From JBAXTZ01 sp037129925 (GTDB lineage: Bacteria > Bacillota > Negativicutes > JBAXTZ01), in contig JBAXTZ010000061.1 in assembly GCA_037129925.1 (NCBI GenBank), positions 1 through 15,575 of the forward strand: DNA of 15,575 bases, read 5' to 3'. Numbering within the stretch: the first letter of the stretch is position 1; the number at the start of each line of letters is the position of its first letter. Below the pieces are notes generated by a model. The model saw nothing but the letters and a program-made list of their open reading frames with translations. It had not been told where the DNA came from and searched no databases. Made by a program: the position numbers and the translations under genes. Shown one piece after another: positions 5,548-12,293 of the stretch.

Positions 5548-6618
5548 CTAATACTCTTTCGCTAGTTCTTCACCCTGTAACACCCGCAATGCCCCTTCGG
5601 TCAGCGATTGCATCTCGTCTTCGCCGGGGTATAGCAATATCTTGCCCAGCCAATTTACCCGTTCGCCAATCAACGAGGTTAAATATGCTGAATGCGCCAA
5701 TCCACCGGTCAAAACAATCGCGTCCACTGCTCCATACAACACGGTTGCCAACGCGCCAATTTGTTTGGCGATATTATAAGCCATCGCTTTCATTACCAAT
5801 TCGGCTTTTTTATCACCCTCGTTAATCCGATGAAGAATTTCTTTGCCGTCGCTGGTGCCGAGGTACGCAACTAAACCGGCCGTGCCGACCAGTTTTTTCT
5901 TCATCTGAGAAACAGAATATTTTCCACTCATGCACATTTTCATAAATTCCTGCATCGGCAACCCGCCGGCGCGTTCCGGCGAAAAAGCGCCTTCGTCGTT
6001 CGGATTGGAAATATCAATCATCTTGCCGCCTTTACTCGCGGCAAGCGAAATACCACCGCCTAAATGTACCAAAATCAAATTTGTTTCGAGGATTGGTTTT
6101 TTCAATTCCTTTGCCGCGCGTAATGCCGCGTAGCGCAAATTCAACGCGTGCACCAAACTACGACGGCTGATTTCCGGCAACCCGGTTATCCGCGCGACCG
6201 GTTCCAATTCATCCACGCAAACCGGATCGACAATAAACGCCGGTATGCCGGCGGTATCAGCAATACCGCGCGCCAACAATCCACCAAGGTTTGACGCGTG
6301 TTCGCCTTGCAATCCGATTCGCAAATCGGCGCACATCGCGTCATTGACTCGATAAGTTCCGCTGGCTAATGGCTTTATCAGACCACCCCGTCCGACCACC
6401 GCGTCCAGTTCGCTAATCTTAACCGCGTTATTCGCCAGCGCCTGCAAAATCAGCTGATAACGATATTCGTATTGATCAGTTACTTTGTCATACTTCTTCA
6501 ATTCGTCGGCGCTATGCCGCACTGTCTCGACAAAAACCGGTTGAGCATCAATAAAGAAAGCAATTTTTGTAGAGGTAGAACCAGGATTAATTGATAAAAT
6601 CCGATACTGTTTTTGCAC
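5548..6618 (-). CDS. buk: Butyrate kinase (acetate/butyrate kinase family)
   Basis: Buk converts butyryl phosphate and ADP to butyrate and ATP, and acts on branched-chain acyl phosphates in some species. The 356-residue product has the ASKHA-fold marks of the family: SINPGSTSTK (9-18), VGRGGLIKP (75-83), RRSLVHALN (152-160), VHLGGGIS (184-191), DISNPNDEGAFSPERAGGLP (202-221) and LTGGLAHS (303-310). The length matches butyrate kinases rather than the ~400-residue acetate kinases. The GTG start at 6618 has AAAGGAG 7 nt upstream; that site overlaps the last codons of rarA, whose stop is 4 nt before the start, so the two are likely coupled. The usual partner, phosphate butyryltransferase (ptb), is not in the window, so the acyl phosphate source is unknown. 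The P-loop ATPase gene follows. Confidence 0.93.
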   Translation of the reverse strand: MQKQYRILSINPGSTSTKIAFFIDAQPVFVETVRHSADELKKYDKVTDQYEYRYQLILQALANNAVKISELDAVVGRGGLIKPLASGTYRVNDAMCADLRIGLQGEHASNLGGLLARGIADTAGIPAFIVDPVCVDELEPVARITGLPEISRRSLVHALNLRYAALRAAKELKKPILETNLILVHLGGGISLAASKGGKMIDISNPNDEGAFSPERAGGLPMQEFMKMCMSGKYSVSQMKKKLVGTAGLVAYLGTSDGKEILHRINEGDKKAELVMKAMAYNIAKQIGALATVLYGAVDAIVLTGGLAHSAYLTSLIGERVNWLGKILLYPGEDEMQSLTEGALRVLQGEELAKEY

Positions 6619-6622
6619 GCTG

Positions 6623-7936
6623 TCACTCCTTTGCTTTTCTATTTTTTTCTAGCCGTTGGGTTATGCTCTGTTCATAACCATTGATTGTCGGGGCGTAGTA
6701 TTTTTTACCGAGCAAATCATCCGGCAAATACTGTTGGTCTACCCAGTTGCCAGGAAAGGCGTGCGGATACTGGTACTGCCGTTTTCCGGCAGTCAGCTGC
6801 GGGTCATAATGGTTACGCAAATATACCGGTACCGGGCAAACCGGCATACTATCTACATCGCGAATAGCATCATCCACCGCGCAGTAGGCGGCGTTGGATT
6901 TGGGAGCGCAGGCAATATAAATTGCCGCTTGCGCCAAAATTATCCGGGCTTCGGGCATTCCAATGCTTTTTATTGCAGTCATTGCATTAACCGCCACAAC
7001 CAACGCCATCGGATCGGCGTTGCCGACATCTTCGCTGGCGGAAACTGCAATCCGGCGGGCAATGAATTCCGGATCCTCGCCGGCGCTCAATAACCGCGCC
7101 AAATAATGCGCCACGGCCTGCGGGTCGCTACCGCGCATACTTTTGATAAATGCCGATACAATGTCGCTGCGATTATTATTCGCGGCATCATAACCCCGTC
7201 TGGTTTCTCCGGTAAGTTCGCGGACGATTTCGGCAGAAATCTGTTTATCAGTTCGCAATGCCGCCAAAAACACTGCTTGCTCGATAACATTCAACGCCAC
7301 CCGCGCATCACCAGCCGCTAGCATTGCAATCAGCGCTTCTGCAGCGCCAGAGATTGTTACCGACCAAGTCCCCATGCCGCGCACATTGTCAGTTAGCGCC
7401 AAGCGCATCAAGTTAATCAAATCAGTCGGCGCTAAAGCGTTCAGCCGGATCGCCCGCATCCGCGATAATAGCGGTGGATTTACTTCGGTGTAGGGATTTT
7501 CGGTAGTAGCGCCAATCAAAGTAATCGCGCCACTTTCCACGTGTGGCAACAACGAATCCTGCTGGAGTTTGTTAAAGCGATGAATCTCATCAATGAAAAC
7601 TGTAGTCTTAATATTCTGGTCCCGTAACCGCCGATAGGCTTCTTCTGCCAAGCGCTTTACATCGGCCGTTCCGGCGGCAACAGCGTTCAATTTTTCAAAA
7701 TGCGACTTAGTGCTATTGGCGATAATATGCGCCAAAGTAGTTTTGCCGCAACCGGGTGGACCAAAGAACAATAGCGATGGAACATTATCGTTATTAATAA
7801 GTTTACGCAAAAAAGCATTTTCACCAGTTATGCTCTGTTGCCCAAAAAATTCTGCCAGTGTCCGTGGACGCATCCGCGCGGCCAACGGCGCTGCCTGCTC
7901 CAAATTCTCGCGTTCCTGTTCGCTAAACAAGCTCAT
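6623..7936 (-). CDS. rarA: Replication-associated recombination protein A (RarA/MgsA), AAA+ ATPase
   Basis: RarA is a clamp-loader-like AAA+ ATPase acting at stalled replication forks. The 437-residue product shows the family start PLAARMRPRTLAEFFGQ and Walker A GPPGCGKTT (59-67). Walker B is VFIDEIHRFNK with Asp116-Glu117, and sensor 1 is GATTENP. ISEDVGNADP-like SASEDVGNADPMAL and DAIRDVDSMPVCPVPVYLRN in the C-terminal tetramerisation domain, and PHAFPGNWVDQQYLPDDLLGKKYY near the end, complete the family pattern. It is full length. The ATG at 7936 lies 3 nt after the aldolase stop, with its AGAAGGA site inside the aldolase's last codons. In Bacillus the rarA gene lies near the 6S RNA gene; a 6S-like RNA lies four genes upstream here. 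Confidence 0.97.
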   Translation of the reverse strand: MSLFSEQERENLEQAAPLAARMRPRTLAEFFGQQSITGENAFLRKLINNDNVPSLLFFGPPGCGKTTLAHIIANSTKSHFEKLNAVAAGTADVKRLAEEAYRRLRDQNIKTTVFIDEIHRFNKLQQDSLLPHVESGAITLIGATTENPYTEVNPPLLSRMRAIRLNALAPTDLINLMRLALTDNVRGMGTWSVTISGAAEALIAMLAAGDARVALNVIEQAVFLAALRTDKQISAEIVRELTGETRRGYDAANNNRSDIVSAFIKSMRGSDPQAVAHYLARLLSAGEDPEFIARRIAVSASEDVGNADPMALVVAVNAMTAIKSIGMPEARIILAQAAIYIACAPKSNAAYCAVDDAIRDVDSMPVCPVPVYLRNHYDPQLTAGKRQYQYPHAFPGNWVDQQYLPDDLLGKKYYAPTINGYEQSITQRLEKNRKAKE

Positions 7937-7939
7937 TCG

Positions 7940-8974
7940 CTATTCCTTCTTGAATAATTCAGCAATAACCGCTGTTAAACTATTAATATGCTGCTCAGAA
8001 ATATCATTATGTAACACAAACCGCACAGCAGTTTTTGAAAACGCGCTAGCCAGCACCCCGCGTGTTTTTAGCGCCAGTACACATTCATCAGCTACCCCAT
8101 AATAAGGTCGGGGATCAAATAGTATTATATTAGTCTGCAACTTATCCAGATTGATATTGACACCATTAGCCGCCAACCGCTCGGCCACAATTCTGGCGTT
8201 AGCGTGGTCCACAGCTAACCGCGCCGACATTTTACCCACGGCGATAATTCCGGCGGCCGCCAAAATTCCGGCTTGGCGCATCCCGCCGCCCAGCAATTTG
8301 CGGGTTTGCCGGGCGCGGTCAATAAACTCAGAACTGCCAGCCAAGATTGAGCCGACCGGCGCGCACAAGCCCTTGGACAAACAGAACATAACACTGTCAC
8401 AGTGCGCAACCAAATCGCTGACATCAACCTTGAGATGGGTGGCAGCGTTGAAAATCCGCGCCCCGTCGCAATGAACCATGATATTGTTTTTTTTAGCAAT
8501 AGTTGCTAATTCTTCAACTTGATTGGGGGTATAACAAGTTCCGCCGCCTCGATTATGTGTATTTTCCAGCCACAATAGACTGGTGCGCGGCATATGAACA
8601 TCAACCGCGCGAATGGCATTGGAAAAATCTTCGGGAGCTATCCGCCCGTCAATATGATCGAGCGGGCGCAACTGACAACCGGCAAGCGCCGCTGCTCCGG
8701 CATTTTCGTAATAAAAAACGTGCGCGTCCTTGTCACAAACCACCTCGTCGCCGCGCCGGGTATGCGTGAGTAAGGCGATTTGATTGCCCATGGTGCCGCT
8801 CGGCACAAACAACGCCGCTTCCTTCCCGACTAACGCCGCAGCGTAGCGTTCCAATTCATTAATAGTCGGGTCCTCACCATACACATCATCACCAACCGGC
8901 GCAATTGCCATCGCGGCACGCATCTCCTCGGTCGGCTGGGTAACAGTATCACTGCGCAAATCAATTATCAACAT
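7940..8974 (-). CDS. ltaE: Low-specificity L-threonine aldolase (PLP-dependent)
   Basis: The enzyme cleaves L-threonine or L-allo-threonine to glycine and acetaldehyde in the cytoplasm. The 344-residue product has the fold-type I PLP pattern: DLRSDTVTQPTEEMRAAM at the start, GDDVYGEDPTINELE, LFVPSGTMGNQIAL, and His85 (ring stacking) in DKDAHVFYYE. LENTHNRGGGTCY, Asp170 in HCDGARIFNAA and Lys201 (the PLP Schiff-base lysine) in FCLSKGLCAPVGS follow. The full family length is present. ATG 8974 is chosen because AAGGAG lies just upstream and the family starts at this point; an in-frame start 27 nt earlier lacks support. The ribosome site abuts the stop codon of the lipoprotein gene 8 nt upstream. 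Related beta-eliminating lyases share the fold, so substrate preference is inferred. Confidence 0.92.
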   Translation of the reverse strand: MLIIDLRSDTVTQPTEEMRAAMAIAPVGDDVYGEDPTINELERYAAALVGKEAALFVPSGTMGNQIALLTHTRRGDEVVCDKDAHVFYYENAGAAALAGCQLRPLDHIDGRIAPEDFSNAIRAVDVHMPRTSLLWLENTHNRGGGTCYTPNQVEELATIAKKNNIMVHCDGARIFNAATHLKVDVSDLVAHCDSVMFCLSKGLCAPVGSILAGSSEFIDRARQTRKLLGGGMRQAGILAAAGIIAVGKMSARLAVDHANARIVAERLAANGVNINLDKLQTNIILFDPRPYYGVADECVLALKTRGVLASAFSKTAVRFVLHNDISEQHINSLTAVIAELFKKE

Positions 8975-8982
8975 CGCACTCC

Positions 8983-10401
8983 TTATTTCCGCAACTTCCA
9001 CTCATCCACTTGTTTCTGCAACAGTTGCAAGAATTCGTCTAATCCATTGGCTTTCAAATCAGCAGTCAATTCCTGCACCGCCGGTTCAACATCCAGCGCG
9101 CCGCTACGTAACCCGGTCTGGTATTTTGATACTGAATTTATCAAGCCGGGCAGCAACCGCTTTATCGGCTGAACGTTGACGATAAATCCGGCAAGTGGTG
9201 AAACGGTGGCGGCAGCGTCATATTCTCGCACCAATTGCCACTTTTCCAGCGGCTGTTTTTCCGGGATATAATCCAAAAAGGCATTACCAAAAGCTGTTTC
9301 TTCAATAAGATAATCAACATGTTTGGTCAAAAAGCGTATACGTCCGTCCGGCATTTTTTCGTAATGCTTATTTTCAATGCCAAATGTCAGCAAATTTTTT
9401 AAGTAGCCATCGGTGTACAACAAATCTATCAACCGCAACGCCCGCGCCGGATGCTCACTCGTAGCCGAAATGACCAAAGAGGAGCTATTGACATTCAACG
9501 CAGCAATGCGCTGATTTTTGGTAAGTGGCAGATAAAACGTTTTGGCTGACTGGGTTTTGGTCAACTGGTCGAGATACGACAGCGATTCTATGGTCGAAAA
9601 CGCGTTGTTGGCAACAAATACATTTCGCCCTTCGGGCGCGGTCATATCTTTGATGTAATATTGTTTTTGCGCGGCCACACGAATCGTTTTTAACAACGCG
9701 ATATAATCTTGATCTTCAAACTGGTTGATTATTTTGCAGGTCTTGTCATCGAATCGCACCGCCGCCGGGAAATAACTATCCAGTACATAATCAAAATTCG
9801 CCGACTGTGGTAGTTCCCCGAAGTTAGTTATCGCTATCATCCCCGGATTCCCGGCATGAAATTGTTCGAAGGTTGTTAGCAAATCTGCAGAATCGATTAT
9901 TGGCGCTTTGCTAATCAGGGTTAATTGGTGTGCAAGCCCGTAATTCGCCGGAATGGCAAAGCACTCGCCGCGAATTTGCGCCGCCGACCAGGCTACCGGA
10001 TTGATCTTATCCTTTAAATGCGGGGCATTTTTTTCCAGCAATTCATTTAACGGACTGATGTAACCAACGCCGGATGCCACCCGGTAATCAAACATATTCG
10101 GCTTACTCGCGGCAATATCAAATTTTTCAGCGGCGGTGGTAATTGTCGTGAGTTTAGTATCGTAGTCTTTGTCCCCGACAAACACAATTTTCAGGGTGCT
10201 GTTGAGTTTGCTTAGCAAATATTCATTAGCCTGCGCCAAGACAATATCCATATCCGCCGGTCGCTCGCCATTGGTGTACCATACCAGCTCAATTTGTTCA
10301 CTCGGATTATCGGTTACGCTCGGGAATAATTCTGTTACGCCACAGCCAGAAATCGCTACTATCAATGCAACAATTGCAATTAACTTGATTAACTTTTTCA
10401 T
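8983..10401 (-). CDS. Extracellular solute-binding lipoprotein with DUF3502 C-terminal domain
   Basis: This is the binding subunit of a CUT1-type sugar ABC importer (Paenibacillus LplA/YtcQ-like group), anchored outside the membrane. From ATG 10401 (472 residues) it starts MKKLIKLIAIVALIVAISGC, a lipoprotein signal with the modified cysteine at 20. The middle has the two-lobe binding-protein pattern (IELVWYTNGERP, KFDIAAS, GYISPLNELL, FAIPANYGLAHQ). The last ~130 residues match DUF3502: GNAFLDYIPE, SPLAGFIVNVQPIK, YQTGLRSGALDVEP, LKANGLDEFLQLLQKQVDEW. An earlier in-frame GTG at 10410 overlaps the esterase stop; the ATG gives the better signal peptide. No permease (LplB/YtcP type) or ATPase gene is nearby, so it is either an orphan using a distant transporter or has a sensing role. 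The ligand is unknown. Confidence 0.9.
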   Translation of the reverse strand: MKKLIKLIAIVALIVAISGCGVTELFPSVTDNPSEQIELVWYTNGERPADMDIVLAQANEYLLSKLNSTLKIVFVGDKDYDTKLTTITTAAEKFDIAASKPNMFDYRVASGVGYISPLNELLEKNAPHLKDKINPVAWSAAQIRGECFAIPANYGLAHQLTLISKAPIIDSADLLTTFEQFHAGNPGMIAITNFGELPQSANFDYVLDSYFPAAVRFDDKTCKIINQFEDQDYIALLKTIRVAAQKQYYIKDMTAPEGRNVFVANNAFSTIESLSYLDQLTKTQSAKTFYLPLTKNQRIAALNVNSSSLVISATSEHPARALRLIDLLYTDGYLKNLLTFGIENKHYEKMPDGRIRFLTKHVDYLIEETAFGNAFLDYIPEKQPLEKWQLVREYDAAATVSPLAGFIVNVQPIKRLLPGLINSVSKYQTGLRSGALDVEPAVQELTADLKANGLDEFLQLLQKQVDEWKLRK

Positions 10402-10409
10402 CACCAGCA

Positions 10410-11894
10410 CTAGCTGAGATTATCCCAAAAAATGCGCTCGTGTTTATCAGGATCATGTTTCAGCTCACACTTCTCATCTAACAGCATCGTCGGGTAATTT
10501 TCGTCATTAAACGGCTCCCAGCTATGGGTGTCGCCAACAGCCGGTACGCCGGTCTTGATAAATGCTGCCCAGGCATTGTGCATGGCTCGCACAACAGCTT
10601 GCGGCGGTTTACGATATTCACCGTCCACTTTAATATCAGCGTCATACCGACCAAACACAAACGCCGACTCGCTGCCATGGAGCGCGCCGTCTTTGCCGCC
10701 CCAATCAAACCGGTAAAAATATACCGGCGCGTGCGCGCTCTGGGTAATAGCCATATGCAACTGCGGCATTAAGAATACTCCGGCAGTGGCAGCTTTGAAA
10801 AAGCGGTCCGGCTTGGACAATGATTTGCAATTATGATTATAGAATTCCGCAACCTGATCGTCGATTCGGCCAAAGTATTCCCCGACATCTTTGGGGATAA
10901 ACAGTTTGAACAAAGTGAAACTCATAATTTTTGTCATCCAGGAGATATGTTTAAAGCCATTCATCTCATTTTGCGTCGTTCCGGTTAATAATTTTACTCC
11001 CTGCGCCGCTCCGTGTTCCAATGCTAGAAACGGCTCTTCTGGTAAAACAACGCCGTCGCGCACCGGCGCAAAAGCGGTCTCCTTGGAAGTGAAGCCATAT
11101 TTTTTCAATGTTCGCGTGTAGGCTTTGAACAAAGCCTCCGGGGAAAGCTCACGCATTTCCGGCACAGTTGCTGCCCCGGAATATTTCATAAAAGTCTGCG
11201 CGACAGCTGCGGCTTTCTCGGCGCTTTTAGTCAACCGCAGCGAACCGCTTTGAGCGATTGCCTTATTAAATAAACCTTTGGCTTGAGGCGCTACCATCAG
11301 CGCCGCAACCGAACCGCCGCCCGCCGAGCAACCTAATATTGTAACCTCGTTCGGGTTTCCGCCGAATGCCGCAATGTTTTTTTGCACCCAAGTAAGCGCG
11401 GAAATTTGATCCAAAATTCCGAGGCAGCCGCTGCCGGGGCAATTTTCGTCAATTTCATCGAGGTACAAAAAACCATATGGTCCGAGCCGATAATTTATCG
11501 TGACGAAAATAATTCCCTGCTCGATAAAATTTCTGCCGTCTTCATTGTCATTTGCACCAGTGCCGATCGTGTAGCCGCCACCATGAATATGAACCGCAAC
11601 CGGCAATGGCCGGCTGGCATTGCGCGGCGCGCGAATGTTGAGATACAAACAATCCTCAGACTGGCTGCCCTCGGCTATTTCAATCCAGGTGCTGCGTGGT
11701 TGTGGACAGGTGCCACCATATTTATCGGCGTAAAATACACCGCTAAACGCCGGAGCTTCCACCGGCGGCTGCCAACGACGTTCGCCAACCGGCGGCAACG
11801 CATACGGGATACCCAAAAACAGCGCTTGATCACTTTCGTAAAAACCGGCAATTCTCCCGCAGGGCGCTTCCAAAAACGGACGAAATTTATTCAA
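10410..11894 (-). CDS. Type-B carboxylesterase / para-nitrobenzyl esterase family protein
   Basis: This 494-residue alpha/beta hydrolase of the carboxylesterase-B (cholinesterase) family hydrolyses carboxylic esters. FLGIPYALPPVGERRWQPP (27-44) and SEDCLYLNI (79-87) are family signatures. HGGG at 104-107 forms the oxyanion hole. The nucleophile is Ser190 in GCSAGGGS, and likely partners are Glu310 (GTTQNEMNG) and His406 (GALHGSESAFVFG). The elbow is unusual, with Cys where nearly all members have Glu (GESAG). There is no signal peptide, so it is cytoplasmic. The start is TTG 11894, with GGAGG 5 nt upstream and no better ATG. It is the first protein gene after the structured RNA and may be transcribed from that RNA's promoter. 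The stop overlaps by one base a GTG upstream of the lipoprotein ATG. The natural substrate is unknown. Confidence 0.93.
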   Translation of the reverse strand: MNKFRPFLEAPCGRIAGFYESDQALFLGIPYALPPVGERRWQPPVEAPAFSGVFYADKYGGTCPQPRSTWIEIAEGSQSEDCLYLNIRAPRNASRPLPVAVHIHGGGYTIGTGANDNEDGRNFIEQGIIFVTINYRLGPYGFLYLDEIDENCPGSGCLGILDQISALTWVQKNIAAFGGNPNEVTILGCSAGGGSVAALMVAPQAKGLFNKAIAQSGSLRLTKSAEKAAAVAQTFMKYSGAATVPEMRELSPEALFKAYTRTLKKYGFTSKETAFAPVRDGVVLPEEPFLALEHGAAQGVKLLTGTTQNEMNGFKHISWMTKIMSFTLFKLFIPKDVGEYFGRIDDQVAEFYNHNCKSLSKPDRFFKAATAGVFLMPQLHMAITQSAHAPVYFYRFDWGGKDGALHGSESAFVFGRYDADIKVDGEYRKPPQAVVRAMHNAWAAFIKTGVPAVGDTHSWEPFNDENYPTMLLDEKCELKHDPDKHERIFWDNLS

Positions 11895-11945
11895 AAGTTC
11901 CTCCAGCGCAGTTTTTCACACTGCAATCAAATAAAAAGACAAAAA

Positions 11946-12124
11946 TACCCCACATATGCCGTAACGCGCCCGAGTTTTCGAACCTGTTCGCACAGGTGGG
12001 CGCCTCTCGCCTCCGTCTGCCGTTTCCCGCTACAAGGCGGTCATACATGCCTGGAATTGAAGTCCGGTTCCCTAACTCAATTTGTTGGTTCAAAACAAAA
12101 GACGCTACTCGTACAAAGTAGGGT
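11946..12124 (-). ncRNA. Structured RNA of about 180 nt, candidate 6S RNA (or structured leader of the esterase operon)
   Basis: A strong promoter places the RNA start at about A12124, exactly where a long-range closing stem begins. UACCCUAC (12125-12118) pairs with GUGGGGUA (11953-11946); then GUAGCGU (12108-12102) pairs with GCGUUAC (11967-11961). Three of these pairs are G-U on the minus strand and would be C-A mismatches on the plus strand, so the minus strand is the RNA. Inside lie a hairpin at 12082-12055 and ACCUGU-GCGA-ACAGGU (11997-11982), a 6-bp stem with a GNRA loop. GUUUUGAACC (12096-12087) also pairs with GGUUCGAAAAC (11984-11974) with one bulge, and this partly excludes the GNRA hairpin. 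Five U follow. Size, closing stem, own promoter and a rarA neighbourhood fit 6S RNA, which inhibits sigma-A RNA polymerase. The interior is not a clean rod, so an uncharacterised riboswitch or leader remains possible. No protein gene fits this stretch. Confidence 0.5.
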
Positions 12125-12130
12125 AATAAA

Positions 12131-12158
12131 ATTGTAGCACAATACACCATTATTTCAA
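12131..12158 (-). promoter_or_regulatory. Strong promoter of the structured RNA and possibly the downstream operon
   Basis: On the minus strand TTGAAA (12158-12153), a 16-nt spacer and TACAAT (12136-12131) form a near-consensus sigma-A promoter, helped by a TGC extended -10. The predicted start is A12124. No other promoter is evident between the RNA and the esterase, so read-through from here may feed the whole minus-strand series. Confidence 0.75.
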
Positions 12159-12213
12159 GTGCTAAAGAATAATATACCTGTAGTTTTAATGGAATAAACG
12201 CTGCTGAAAAACA

Positions 12214-12242
12214 TTGACAAAGGCAAGCGATTAAAAGATACT
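12214..12242 (+). promoter_or_regulatory. Promoter of the lipase-like/MFS gene pair
   Basis: TTGACA (12214-12219), a 17-nt spacer and GATACT (12237-12242) form a reasonable sigma-A promoter on the plus strand, diverging from the RNA promoter 56 nt away. A TAAAAT at 12250-12255 is an alternative -10. The leader to the ATG would be about 45 nt. The 12160-12210 stretch between the divergent promoters shows nothing further. Confidence 0.65.
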
Positions 12243-12293
12243 AATTGTGTAAAATAATTCTCTTAAAACTAGTGTTAGTTGCAGGAGTTCAAC

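Noticed and set aside
11946..12124. Reading the structured RNA as a cobalamin riboswitch, because of AGGGAA, CAAUUCC and a CCGCCUUGUAGCGG segment
   Set aside because: The diagnostic 3' B12 box (GACCUGCC-type) is missing and the downstream esterase has no cobalamin link. T-box, lysine, FMN and SAM signatures were also looked for and not seen.
11382..12137. A 251-codon plus-strand open frame
   Set aside because: It lies antisense to the carboxylesterase and through the structured RNA, has no family features and no ribosome site.
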